A stretch of 64,000 nucleotides of DNA from Pirellulales bacterium (GTDB lineage: Bacteria; Planctomycetota; Planctomycetia; Pirellulales; JANQPP01). A model generated the notes under the pieces. It was not told the DNA's origin. It did not search any database and saw nothing but the letters and a program-made list of their open reading frames with translations. The stretch lies in NCBI GenBank assembly GCA_028289405.1, contig JANQPP010000190.1, positions 1 through 64,000 of the forward strand, written 5' to 3'. Made by a program: the position numbers and the translations under genes. Positions 53,897 to 62,116 of the stretch are shown here, in pieces; position 1 is the stretch's first letter, and each line of letters begins with the position of its first letter.

Positions 53897-54451
53897 ATGA
53901 AGATGCTGAACAACCGCAAAACAGGGATCGCGTTGGCCATGGCCGCTTTGCTGGGCGTGGGAGCTTTCACCAATTCCGCCGAAGCCGGGCACAAGCGGGC
54001 CTATCACCACGGCTACTGTGGCTTTCGAGGCGAGTCGCAGATGATCCAGGCACTCGATTACTTGTATGCCACCTACGAAGACCCGTGTCTTTCGTTGCGG
54101 TATGTCATTCTGGCTAAAAGCCGGGTGGCGCGGGCTTGGGCACACGTATGCAATCGAGATTCGCGGGACCTGCTCAAGTATGCCAAGCATTGCCTGAACG
54201 ACTATATCCGATTTCGACGTCCGTGCGACTTGCGGAGCGCCATCGAAAAGATCGAGGCCGCGCTCGAGTTTGAGCGAGGGGTTTTCCAAAGCCAACACGA
54301 CATTCACGATCACTACCCCACAACCTTTCGCTCCGGTTATCGAGATAGGTACTTCGGACCCGATCGCTATCGCGGTCGAGTGGATTACCGCTCTCCTCTG
54401 CCCCGGTGGTTGCAGGCCTATTCCATTATCGCCCGCGGTCTGAGCGATTGA
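53897..54451 (+). CDS. Small secreted protein, unknown
   Basis: A 184-residue exported protein. Signal peptide: KTGIALAMAALLGVGAF then TNSAEA with cleavage near AGHK. The mature part begins His-rich (HKRAYHHGYCGF), is helical (SQMIQALDYLYATYED, DLLKYAKHCLNDYIRF, SAIEKIEAALEFERG) with four cysteines, and ends in an Arg/Tyr/Asp-rich tail. I do not recognise a family. ATG 53897 follows AAGGGAG; a longer frame from 53861 has no such site. A terminator hairpin follows. Confidence 0.72.
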   Translation: MKMLNNRKTGIALAMAALLGVGAFTNSAEAGHKRAYHHGYCGFRGESQMIQALDYLYATYEDPCLSLRYVILAKSRVARAWAHVCNRDSRDLLKYAKHCLNDYIRFRRPCDLRSAIEKIEAALEFERGVFQSQHDIHDHYPTTFRSGYRDRYFGPDRYRGRVDYRSPLPRWLQAYSIIARGLSD

Positions 54452-54496
54452 AACGCTGCGATTCGGGCTGCGCGGCAAGCGGTTGACATCTTTCGG

Positions 54497-54538
54497 AGGG
54501 CGGCGTTCCGGTGCATGTCGGAACGTCGCCCTTCTTTG
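54497..54538 (+). terminator. Rho-independent terminator
   Basis: A 14-base-pair stem (AGGGCGGCGTTCCG with CGGAACGTCGCCCT, one G-T pair), an eight-base loop, then TCTTTGT. It lies 46 bases after the small secreted protein. Confidence 0.8.
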
Positions 54539-54695
54539 TATTTGCAGGTCTTGCTCGTAAAGCCTCCACCGGGTTCGGCACCTATTCCGCCCCTACGCGG
54601 CATCGTATACTGCGTTTTCGCACGTGAGTTTAATTTTTTTCGTGCTTTGCTAGATCCCGTCTCACCAGCCGGACAACGGCATCTCGGGTTGCCTC

Positions 54696-54953
54696 ATGAT
54701 CAACAAAGAATTGCTGGATATTTTGGTCTGCCCGGAATCACGGACCCGTTTGCAGGTGGCCGATGAGGAACTGCTCGGTCGCGTAAATGCCGCGATCTCG
54801 GCGGGCACCTTGGTCAATCGCGCGGGTCAAACAGTGACACAAGCCTGCGACGGCGGATTGGTGCGGGAGGATGGCCAAGTCCTGTATCCGGTGGTAGAAG
54901 AAATACCTATCCTGCTCGTGGACGAGGGAATTCCGTTGGATCAATTGCGGTGA
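54696..54953 (+). CDS. Trm112-family protein
   Basis: An 85-residue protein of the Trm112/YcaR family, small zinc-ribbon-like partners of methyltransferases. N-terminal INKELLDILVCPESRTRL and C-terminal DGQVLYPVVEEIPILLVDEG are the family ends; the zinc cysteines are incomplete (one in VCPES and one in QACDGG), so metal binding may be lost. An insertion between them (AISAGTLVNRAGQTVTQ) is typical of planctomycetes in my recollection. It precedes a HIT-family gene on the same strand. Confidence 0.88.
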   Translation: MINKELLDILVCPESRTRLQVADEELLGRVNAAISAGTLVNRAGQTVTQACDGGLVREDGQVLYPVVEEIPILLVDEGIPLDQLR

Positions 54954-55026
54954 GGCGGCCCCACAGCGCTCAGGAAAATGTCGCGCATGCATATCTTTTA
55001 GGTGCTAACGAGTGAGTGACCTACGA

Positions 55027-55374
55027 ATGTCGAACGAAAGCACGATTTTCGAAAAGATCATTCGCCGTGAAATCCCCGCGGACATCGTGTTCGAGGATGA
55101 AAAATGCCTGGCGTTTCGTGACGTCTCGCCGCAAGCGCCGACCCATGTGCTGCTCATTCCGAAAAAGCCCATCGCTTCCACGGCAGACTTAACGGATGAA
55201 GATGGACCGTTACTTTCGCACCTTTGGCTCGTGATTCCCGATTTGGCTCGGCAACTTGGGCTGAACACCGGATATCGCGTAGTGGTCAATTGTGGGGTGG
55301 ATGGCGGACAGACGGTGCCGCATCTCCACTTTCACATCCTCGGTGGCCGCAGTTTGGGGTGGCCTCCCGGTTGA
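55027..55374 (+). CDS. Histidine-triad (HIT/Hint) nucleotide-binding protein
   Basis: A 115-residue protein. The histidine triad is VPHLHFHILGG, preceded by STIFEKIIRREIPADIVFED and THVLLIPKKPIAS. This is a Hint-type phosphoramidase/nucleotide hydrolase. ATG 55027 is the usual start; GTG 55012, with AGGTG upstream, is an alternative. It lies 73 bases after Trm112. Confidence 0.95.
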   Translation: MSNESTIFEKIIRREIPADIVFEDEKCLAFRDVSPQAPTHVLLIPKKPIASTADLTDEDGPLLSHLWLVIPDLARQLGLNTGYRVVVNCGVDGGQTVPHLHFHILGGRSLGWPPG

Positions 55375-55727
55375 ATCTCACCTTTCCCTGGATCAATCGC
55401 GATCCGCATGAAGCGTTCGAAAGATCGTGATCGCGATGGGGGAAAACGACGTTCGCCAATGTCTGCTCCATGAGTGCCCAGGCAATCGTGCCGGTTGTCC
55501 GGTTTGGAACGGAAAATACGTCCGCTAAAACCACGCGCGAAGGGTCATCGTCGGGATCCTCATGTCTATAATTTAATGTGGGCGTTGAAGTGGGGAAAAC
55601 CTCGCGGTTTGCGCCGCAAATCACCTTGTCCGAAGAAATGGGCGCTGCTACATTTTTCGAAGTGGGGTGATTGTGGCGAAAGAACGCGATTAATCGCAAT
55701 ATCGTGCCGAAGGGGAGTTCCTTGCCC
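55375..55727 (+). other. Intergenic region with inverted repeat
   Basis: About 353 bases before the first CBS gene. A 9-base inverted repeat (ATCGCGATC at 55396-55404, GATCGCGAT at 55429-55437) lies 22 bases after the HIT stop; it lacks a T-run, so it is a weak terminator or a protein site. AGGGGAG at 55711-55717 serves the CBS gene. No other gene is evident. Confidence 0.4.
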
Positions 55728-56195
55728 GTGCCCGATTTGAAGCTTGAACTCGACGCGGAAAAGATCGGTGCCGCATACCCGGAGCAACCGGTGATCGTGG
55801 CGCCGGAAACGACGATTCATGAAGTATTTCAACTCCTCAACGCCGAGGGGGTAGGAAGTGTTTTAGTTTGCGAGGCGGGCTCCCTCGTGGGAATTTTCAC
55901 GGAACGCGATGCCTTGAAACTCATGGCTTCGCGGGCTTCCCTCGAAGGGCCGATTCGCCAGGTGATGAGTCGTTCGATTGTGACTATTCGTGAAGACGAA
56001 AGCGTGGCAGAGGCCGTGAAACGCATGGCGGAAGGAGGGTACCGCCGACTGCCTATCGTGAACGGCAAAGGGTGCCCCACCGGCGTGGCGGGCGTGGCAG
56101 GGATTCTGCATTATTTAGCCGATCATTTTCCACGCACGATCTACAACCTCCCCCCCGATCCCCAGGCCATATCTCGGGAACGCGAAGGCGCCTGA
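55728..56195 (+). CDS. CBS-domain protein upstream of the 2-oxoacid:ferredoxin oxidoreductase
   Basis: A 155-residue protein made of two CBS motifs: VAPETTIHEVFQLLNAEGVG then GIFTERDALKLMAS, and VTIREDESVAEAVKRMAEGG then GVAGVAGILHYL. CBS pairs bind adenine nucleotides. The start is probably GTG 55728 with AGGGGAG ten bases upstream (TTG 55722 is the alternative); the longer frame from 55671 lacks a site. It lies 111 bases before korA and is a likely energy-sensing regulator of it. Confidence 0.87.
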   Translation: MPDLKLELDAEKIGAAYPEQPVIVAPETTIHEVFQLLNAEGVGSVLVCEAGSLVGIFTERDALKLMASRASLEGPIRQVMSRSIVTIREDESVAEAVKRMAEGGYRRLPIVNGKGCPTGVAGVAGILHYLADHFPRTIYNLPPDPQAISREREGA

Positions 56196-56306
56196 GCATA
56201 AAGATGCAGTACGATTCTCAACGCTTAGACCGGTCGAGACGGGGAGGCGTTGGCCTCACTGCCACGGGCGGCCAAGTTCTACCTTTCTCCCCTCAAAAAA
56301 TAGAAG

Positions 56307-58163
56307 ATGGCGACCACAGAAACAAAAATTAGCAAGCCCAAGGTCCAACTTGATCGCGTCACCGTTCGCTTCTGCGGCGATTCGGGTGACGGGATGCAGC
56401 TCGCGGGCAATCAGCTCACGAACACTTCCGCCCTCATGGGGAATGACGTCGCGACTTTCCCGGACTTTCCGGCGGAAATTCGCGCCCCACGCGGCACGAA
56501 AGCGGGCGTGAGCGGATTCCAAATCCATTTCGCAAGCCAAGAAATTCACACTCCGGGCGACGATGTGGACGCCCTGGTCGCCATGAATCCGGCGGCCTTG
56601 GTCACTAATATTCGAGACCTCCGGACCAACGGCATCCTAGTCGTCGATCAAGATTCCTTCGACAAAAAAGGGCTGGGGCAGGCTGGGTACTCCTCCAATC
56701 CTCTGGAAGACAACAGTCTTAATGGGTACCAGTTGCACACCATTCCCATTACCCAGTTGACACGCAACGCGGTCGATGGGCTGGGATTGAGCCAGAAGGA
56801 ATCGGACCGTTGCCGCAACTTCTTCGCGATGGGCCTGATTTTTTGGCTCTACGATCGCCCACTCGATCCCACGTTGCGGTATATCGATGAGAAATTCGGC
56901 AAACGGCCGCAAATCGCTGACGCGAATCGCCGGGCGTTGAAGTCCGGTTTCCATTACGGGGAAACTGCCGAAGCGGTCGCCACGCAGTTCCACGTAGAGC
57001 CCGCCCGGCTCGAACCGGGCACCTACCGCAATATTATGGGGAACACGGCCCTGGCTTGGGGCTTGATCGCCGCCGCTCATCTGAGTCAAAAGCGGTTATT
57101 TCTGGGGGCTTACCCCATTACCCCGGCGAGCGACATTCTGCACGAGTTGAGCCGGCACAAACGGTTCAACGTGTTGACCTTTCAAGCGGAGGACGAAATT
57201 GCCGCGGTGACTGCCACGCTAGGCGCGGCTTTCGCGGGAGAAATGGCCGTGACCGCTTCTAGTGGTCCTGGCATCGCTTTGAAGGCGGAGGCGATCGGTT
57301 TGGCGGTCATGACCGAACTGCCCATGATTGTGATCGATGTGCAGCGGGGTGGTCCCTCCACGGGTTTGCCCACGAAAACAGAACAGGCTGACTTGCTGCA
57401 GGCGATGTTCGGTCGTAACGGAGAATGTCCCGCGGCCGTGATCGCGGCCCGTAGTCCGGCCGATTGTTTCGACGTCGCCCAAGAAGCTTGGCGTTTGGCC
57501 GTGCGATACATGATGCCCGTCTTCTTGTTGACCGATGGCTACATCGCTAACGGATCGGAGCCTTGGCGGATTCCGGACGTCGACAGCCTGGAAAAAATTC
57601 CGATCGAACATCCCGGCGCCGCGGAGAATGGTGAACCATTCTTGCCCTATCAACGGGACGAACGGCTTTCCCGTCCATGGGCACTTCCCGGTACGCCAGG
57701 ACTGATGCACCGGATCGGCGGACTCGAAAAACAAGACATCACTGGCAATGTGAGTTATGATCCGCTCAACCACCAGCATATGACCGACGTGCGGGCCCAG
57801 AAGGTGGCCAATATCGCGAACGACATCCCGCTCCAATCCGTACAGGGTCCCGAAGAAGGGAAATTGCTCGTAGTTAGTTGGGGCGGCACCTATGGAGCCT
57901 GCGCGACCGCCGTGCAGCGTGCGCAGGCTGCCGGTAAATCGGTGGCCCATTGCCACCTGCGCTACTTAAATCCCTTCCCCCGCAACTTCGCCGAGATTCT
58001 CCCGCGATTTGAAAAAATCCTCGTTCCGGAACTCAACATGGGACAACTGCGGCTCTTGTTGCGGGATCGATTTCTCATTGACGCAGTCGGATTGAACAAG
58101 GTCCAAGGCCGACCTTTCAGCGTCCAAGAAGTGCTCGAAAAAATCGAGGAAATTACGGAATAG
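56307..58163 (+). CDS. korA: 2-oxoacid:ferredoxin oxidoreductase, alpha subunit with fused gamma domain
   Basis: A 618-residue subunit. The N-terminal gamma-type domain (about 10-195; VRFCGDSGDGMQLAGNQL, DFPAEIRAPRGTKAGVSGFQ) is fused to the alpha pyrimidine-binding domain (about 215-600; AYPITPASDILHELSR, FQAEDEIAAVTATLGAAFAG, TASSGPGIALKAEAIGLA, VQRGGPSTGLPTKTEQADL). With KorB it oxidatively decarboxylates 2-oxoglutarate (or another 2-oxoacid) to the acyl-CoA, reducing ferredoxin; 2-oxoglutarate is the usual substrate of this fused type. The start ATG 56307 has only a weak purine site. korB follows after 33 bases. Confidence 0.95.
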   Translation: MATTETKISKPKVQLDRVTVRFCGDSGDGMQLAGNQLTNTSALMGNDVATFPDFPAEIRAPRGTKAGVSGFQIHFASQEIHTPGDDVDALVAMNPAALVTNIRDLRTNGILVVDQDSFDKKGLGQAGYSSNPLEDNSLNGYQLHTIPITQLTRNAVDGLGLSQKESDRCRNFFAMGLIFWLYDRPLDPTLRYIDEKFGKRPQIADANRRALKSGFHYGETAEAVATQFHVEPARLEPGTYRNIMGNTALAWGLIAAAHLSQKRLFLGAYPITPASDILHELSRHKRFNVLTFQAEDEIAAVTATLGAAFAGEMAVTASSGPGIALKAEAIGLAVMTELPMIVIDVQRGGPSTGLPTKTEQADLLQAMFGRNGECPAAVIAARSPADCFDVAQEAWRLAVRYMMPVFLLTDGYIANGSEPWRIPDVDSLEKIPIEHPGAAENGEPFLPYQRDERLSRPWALPGTPGLMHRIGGLEKQDITGNVSYDPLNHQHMTDVRAQKVANIANDIPLQSVQGPEEGKLLVVSWGGTYGACATAVQRAQAAGKSVAHCHLRYLNPFPRNFAEILPRFEKILVPELNMGQLRLLLRDRFLIDAVGLNKVQGRPFSVQEVLEKIEEITE

Positions 58164-58196
58164 AGCTTAAACCATATTAATTATCGCCACGAAACC

Positions 58197-59222
58197 ATGG
58201 AAACCACGGAAACCTCTCTGCCCGTCCTAAAACCTGCGGACTACGCTTCGGATCAAGATGTCCGGTGGTGCCCCGGATGTGGGGACTACTCCATCCTCGC
58301 GCAAATGAAGAAGGTGCTTTCCAGTACGGGTGCCTCGCGCGAGAATACGGTCTTCATCTCCGGCATCGGCTGTTCAAGCCGTTTTCCATACTACATGAAT
58401 ACGTACGGCATCCACTCCATCCATGGGCGGGCGCCCGCCGTCGCTACTGGGCTCAAGACCGTCCGCCCCGATTTGAATGTGTGGGTGATCACGGGAGACG
58501 GGGATGGGCTCAGCATCGGTGGCAATCACTTGATGCACGCCATTCGCCGCAACCTGGATTTCAACATCGTCCTGTTTAATAACCGCATTTACGGCCTCAC
58601 GAAGGGCCAATATTCACCGACGTCACCGCTGGGAAAGGTCACCAAGAGCACGCCGATGGGCGCGATCGACAACCCCCTGCATCCGCTTTCCATTGCCATT
58701 GGATGCGAAGCCGCTTTCGTCGCCCGGTCAATCGACGTGAATATTAAACATTTGGGGGAAACACTGCAGCGGGCGGCGGCTCACTCTGGCACCTCCTTCG
58801 TGGAAGTGTATCAAAATTGCAACGTCTTCAACGACGGTGCTTTCGACTATGCCACGAATCGAGATACGAAGCAGGACACGACGGTCGAATTGCAGCACGG
58901 CAAGCCGCTGATATTTGGAAAAAACCGTGATAAAGGAATCCGGCTTAATGGCATGGAACCGGAAGTCGTCGAATTAGGCAAAGGAATCACCGAGGATGAC
59001 CTACTGTTTCACGACGAGAAAAGCCCTGAGCCTACATTGGCCTACTTGTTGAGCCGTATGCGGCAACCAGAATTTCCTGAACCGATCGGCGTATTTCGCT
59101 GTGTCGACCGCACTCGGTACGATGACCTGATGAACCAGCAGGTCCAAGAAGCTCGTGAGAAGGCAGGGCCTGGGGACTTGAGAGATATATTTCATTCAGG
59201 TGAAACTTGGACCGTCCAATAA
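58197..59222 (+). CDS. korB: 2-oxoacid:ferredoxin oxidoreductase, beta subunit
   Basis: The thiamine-diphosphate and Fe-S subunit, 341 residues. Features: RWCPGCGDYSILAQM (cluster cysteines), FISGIGCSSRFPYYMNTYG, and TPP-binding VITGDGDGLSIGGNHLMHAIRR with NNRIYGLTKGQYSPTSPLG. The C-terminal ferredoxin-like domain is not present. It forms a heterodimer with KorA and is followed by the zinc-ribbon CBS protein after 15 bases. Confidence 0.95.
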   Translation: METTETSLPVLKPADYASDQDVRWCPGCGDYSILAQMKKVLSSTGASRENTVFISGIGCSSRFPYYMNTYGIHSIHGRAPAVATGLKTVRPDLNVWVITGDGDGLSIGGNHLMHAIRRNLDFNIVLFNNRIYGLTKGQYSPTSPLGKVTKSTPMGAIDNPLHPLSIAIGCEAAFVARSIDVNIKHLGETLQRAAAHSGTSFVEVYQNCNVFNDGAFDYATNRDTKQDTTVELQHGKPLIFGKNRDKGIRLNGMEPEVVELGKGITEDDLLFHDEKSPEPTLAYLLSRMRQPEFPEPIGVFRCVDRTRYDDLMNQQVQEAREKAGPGDLRDIFHSGETWTVQ

Positions 59223-59237
59223 AGGAAGCCCGACACG

Positions 59238-59747
59238 ATGATCTGTCCTGACTGCGGGTACGAAAATATCCCGGGTGCCGACCACTGTGATGCGTGTGGC
59301 CAACCGCTGGCTCCACTGAGCACGCCGGATCCTGGAACGGATATCGAACGGCGCCTCATCGAGGAGCCCCTCAAGGATGTCGGCGTGGGCGATCCGCTGT
59401 TAGTGGCCCCTCAAACTCCGGTCGGCGAAGTTCTCCAAAAGCTCGTTGATGCCAAAGTTGGGTGTGCCCTGGTAGCCGATGGAGATGTGCTCCTTGGCAT
59501 TTTCACCGAACGGGACGCTTTGCGACGCCTCAACACGCGCGCCAATGAGCTTTCTCAGGAACCGGTTTCAAAGTTCATGACGGAGTATCCGCAAGTGCTG
59601 GACGTCTCGGATAATATCGTCTATGCGGTTCACGCCATGAACCAGGGCGGTTACCGCCATATCCCGCTACTATCTGACCAAAAGATCGATGGCATCGTCT
59701 CCGTGCGGGATATCCTTAGCTACATGACTCAGTGCCTACCTGGCTGA
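59238..59747 (+). CDS. Zinc-ribbon and CBS-domain protein
   Basis: A 169-residue protein: an N-terminal zinc ribbon (Cys3, Cys6, Cys17, Cys20; CPDCG ... CDACG), a short linker, then two CBS motifs (VAPQTPVGEVLQKLVDAKVG, GIFTERDALRRL, and VLDVSDNIVYAVHAMNQGG, GIVSVRDILSYM). AGGAAG lies nine bases before ATG 59238. It is 15 bases after korB, so the oxidoreductase genes are flanked by CBS proteins on both sides. The likely role is nucleotide sensing and regulation of the complex. Confidence 0.88.
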   Translation: MICPDCGYENIPGADHCDACGQPLAPLSTPDPGTDIERRLIEEPLKDVGVGDPLLVAPQTPVGEVLQKLVDAKVGCALVADGDVLLGIFTERDALRRLNTRANELSQEPVSKFMTEYPQVLDVSDNIVYAVHAMNQGGYRHIPLLSDQKIDGIVSVRDILSYMTQCLPG

Positions 59748-59778
59748 CGTGCCTTTCTGGCTGGCCTCCGAATGATCG

Positions 59779-59804
59779 TTCGTGCAAAACCTCTGTTGCA
59801 CGAA
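59779..59804. repeat. Perfect nine-base inverted repeat
   Basis: TTCGTGCAA at 59779-59787 and TTGCACGAA at 59796-59804, with an eight-base loop. No T-run follows. It is 32 bases after the zinc-ribbon CBS gene; an RNA hairpin or a dimeric regulator site. Confidence 0.5.
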
Positions 59805-59886
59805 AACGAGCTTTACATGATCTCGAAACGTCGAGGCTCCGCACGACTTTTTTAGGCACCGGTAGTTCCCGCCCACGTCATGCACT

Positions 59887-59921
59887 CCCGCTACTCGATT
59901 CTGTTGTAGGCGGGTCTTTTT
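59887..59921 (+). terminator. Terminator-like hairpin after the Kor operon
   Basis: CCCGCTAC pairs with GTAGGCGGG (one bulge), loop about 11 bases, followed by TCTTTTT. It lies about 140 bases after the zinc-ribbon CBS stop. Confidence 0.6.
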
Positions 59922-60082
59922 CCGGCGTGACTGATATCTCCCATTCATGCGTCGGACATTTTCGCGACGTATGTTATTCTGACAGACCAGATTCGGCATG
60001 TCCGGATAATGACTTTGGCGGGGTCCAGTAATGATTCCGCTGCAAGATCCTCCAGCGCAAAGGCGGAGCGACTGGAACACAG

Positions 60083-61285
60083 ATGCGTATTGAAGACCTG
60101 GACCTTGAGTCCGCGAATAGTGGCTCCCGGGCACGTGCTACGGTCGTTTGGGAGAACTCGGAGCGGGCGCCCTGCTCCCTATATTTCGAAGTTCCCGAAG
60201 AGTTCTCGACATGGCTGCAACCCAGGCCAGAGGCGTTTCTGCTAGCGGCGTTGGTTCCCGCGATGCGGCATGGAGAAAAACGTCTCAAATTGGCTGGGGA
60301 GTTGTGTCCAAGGCTTTACGACGGCCTGGAAACCGCGGCCGCCTTGTTGCGCTGCTGGTATCCCCGCAAATATGGCGCGGTCCAGATTGAACCGGCAGGG
60401 ATCCGGCGTTCTCCCGAATACTCCGCGCGACGGCATGCGGCTTGCTTTCTCTCCGGGGGCGTGGATTCCCTGGCCACTCTCCGGCAGAACAAATTGACCT
60501 ATTCCGGGGAACACCCCTTCGCGATCCAATCGGGCATTATCGTTCGCGGTTTCGATATCCACGAACAGGCCACGGCGCAGTGGAACTTGGCTCTGGCTGC
60601 ACTGCGTGAAGTAGCTCGAGACGCGGAGATTTCGCTGATACCTGTCTTCACGAATCTCCGAGAGTTGGAAGGGGACTTACAAGTTTGGGTCGAAGCGTTT
60701 CATGGTGCCGCTTTAGCTGCCGTTTCGCAGGTCTTGGTTTCCCAAATCGATCGGGCATACATTGGTTCCACGTACGATCTTCGGAGCCTGGAGCCTTGGG
60801 GTTCGCACCCGCTGTTGGATGTCTGCTACGGAACGACCGACCTGGAAATGCACCATGATCTCATCCGCATGTCGCGTTTGGACAAGTTACGGCTGCTGGC
60901 GGATTGGCCGGTCGGGCTGAACCATATGCGTGTCTGCACGCATGACGCGGAGCGCGAACTGAACTGTGGTCAATGCGAAAAATGTTTACGAACCATGACC
61001 GGACTATGTGCTTTGGGAGCGTTAAATCATTGTCAGGCATTCCAGAAAGACGATGTCACGGCGGACATGTTGTTGCGGATGCCGTTTTGGGCCGAGTGGC
61101 AGGTGCACCGGTATCAAGACATCTTCCATTGCCTCGAAGGCACCGGGCGGCAGGACCTCATGGACGCTATCTCACGTCAAATACGCTTCTTTCGCAGAAA
61201 AGAGCGGATCAAGCGCCTCGATCGCAAATTCTTGGCGGGCGGACTCACTTTCTGTTTCCAGAAGATGCGAGCGGCCTTCCGGTGA
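60083..61285 (+). CDS. Orphan QueC-like PP-loop ATPase, unknown
   Basis: A 400-residue protein. Residues about 110-290 contain a PP-loop ATP pyrophosphatase core: CFLSGGVDSLATL (SGGVDS at 124-129). A zinc site like that of QueC follows: Cys285, then Cys295-x2-Cys298-x2-Cys301 (NCGQCEKCLRT). Residues 1-105 are a separate region (RARATVVWENSER, LLAALVPAMRHGEKRL), and the C-terminus is basic (RRKERIKRLDRKF). In QueC this pattern makes 7-cyano-7-deazaguanine, but no other queuosine or deazaguanine genes are near. Relatives also occur in antiphage and polysaccharide loci; none is claimed here. Confidence 0.72.
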   Translation: MRIEDLDLESANSGSRARATVVWENSERAPCSLYFEVPEEFSTWLQPRPEAFLLAALVPAMRHGEKRLKLAGELCPRLYDGLETAAALLRCWYPRKYGAVQIEPAGIRRSPEYSARRHAACFLSGGVDSLATLRQNKLTYSGEHPFAIQSGIIVRGFDIHEQATAQWNLALAALREVARDAEISLIPVFTNLRELEGDLQVWVEAFHGAALAAVSQVLVSQIDRAYIGSTYDLRSLEPWGSHPLLDVCYGTTDLEMHHDLIRMSRLDKLRLLADWPVGLNHMRVCTHDAERELNCGQCEKCLRTMTGLCALGALNHCQAFQKDDVTADMLLRMPFWAEWQVHRYQDIFHCLEGTGRQDLMDAISRQIRFFRRKERIKRLDRKFLAGGLTFCFQKMRAAFR

Positions 61286-61594
61286 TCGAATCCCCCGCAC
61301 CCGCCCTTTTTGTTTCCTTGCCTCCGAAGAACTATTTTTTGTCGACAGATCGTTGTATCCCGTTCATCATCGTGCACACCGTCGGGACAAAAAAAGCGAA
61401 AAAAGTGGTTATTCCGGCCTGGCGGATGAATTCCCGCCCCGCGAGGGCGATAGGCCAGATGTCAACGACCGTCGTGGGCTACATTTGAATGGTTTTGGGT
61501 CGAGCCATCTCATTGGCGAATGTAGTTGGCCCAGCTTGCAGCGAGACTCCGCTTATTGGCGGAGGGGCCCACGCGACTTCAGAAAGGTTGGGAA
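61286..61594. other. Intergenic region upstream of the PilZ gene
   Basis: About 309 bases. AAAGG at 61583-61587 is the ribosome site of the PilZ gene. No tRNA, terminator or other gene is evident. Confidence 0.35.
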
Positions 61595-62089
61595 ATGTTC
61601 TTCACGCGGGAAAAAGGGAAGCAATATGAGCTTCAGGGGTACCTGCGTCGCATTTGCGATTTGACAAGCCCCAATCTGCCCAGGATGGATGAAGATCGGG
61701 ATCATGACCGTCAAAATCGGACAATTCCCGTCTTGCTGACGCCCTGGGATCAGGGCATGCCCGTGGTCGGCGAAACCACGACCGCGCTCACGCGGGATAT
61801 TAGCGACAGCGGCCTGTCATTGACCATGGCTCAGCCGTGCCACGTGGAAGAAGTTGTCGTGGGCTTTTGGCTGCCCGATGTACAGGGTTATGAACCGTGG
61901 TTTTTCCAAGGATGCGTGCGTCACAACGTGGCGATCGGAGGATGGTTTTGGGCGCTGGGTATCGAAGCTAAGCAACTCTTGGCAGTGAGTGCGATACCCG
62001 AGTTGGAATTGCTCCTGCCAATGGTCAAAAGGCTTTTGCCATCTCAAGGAGCGAAACTGAACTCGCCTACAGCGCCAGCCGGTCGTTGA
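61595..62089 (+). CDS. PilZ-domain protein
   Basis: A 164-residue protein with a PilZ domain, the c-di-GMP-binding module: RxxxR-type RQNRTIPVLL and the (D/N)xSxxG motif DISDSGLSL, then beta strands VVGFWLPDVQGYEPWFFQGCVRH. The N-terminal 45 residues are basic and helical. ATG 61595 follows AAAGG; the TTG at 61526 gives an unlikely extension. It converges on the secretin-N gene 28 bases downstream. The effector partner is not known. Confidence 0.78.
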   Translation: MFFTREKGKQYELQGYLRRICDLTSPNLPRMDEDRDHDRQNRTIPVLLTPWDQGMPVVGETTTALTRDISDSGLSLTMAQPCHVEEVVVGFWLPDVQGYEPWFFQGCVRHNVAIGGWFWALGIEAKQLLAVSAIPELELLLPMVKRLLPSQGAKLNSPTAPAGR

Positions 62090-62116
62090 AAGGCTTTCGT
62101 GGCTGCGTAGGAACCT

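Larger units (their letters stand above)
59748..60082. other. Intergenic region after the Kor operon
   Basis: About 335 bases. It holds a perfect nine-base inverted repeat (59779-59804) and, further on, a terminator-like hairpin (59887-59921). The part between 59950 and 60082 must hold the promoter of the PP-loop gene. No other gene is evident. Confidence 0.4.

Noticed and set aside
55396..55437. A terminator after the HIT gene
   Set aside because: The inverted repeat is real but has a long loop and no T-run, so I list it only as an inverted repeat.
61280..61320. A tRNA-like T-arm (TCGAATCCC) just after the PP-loop gene
   Set aside because: It overlaps the gene's end and no acceptor stem, anticodon arm or CCA could be found.
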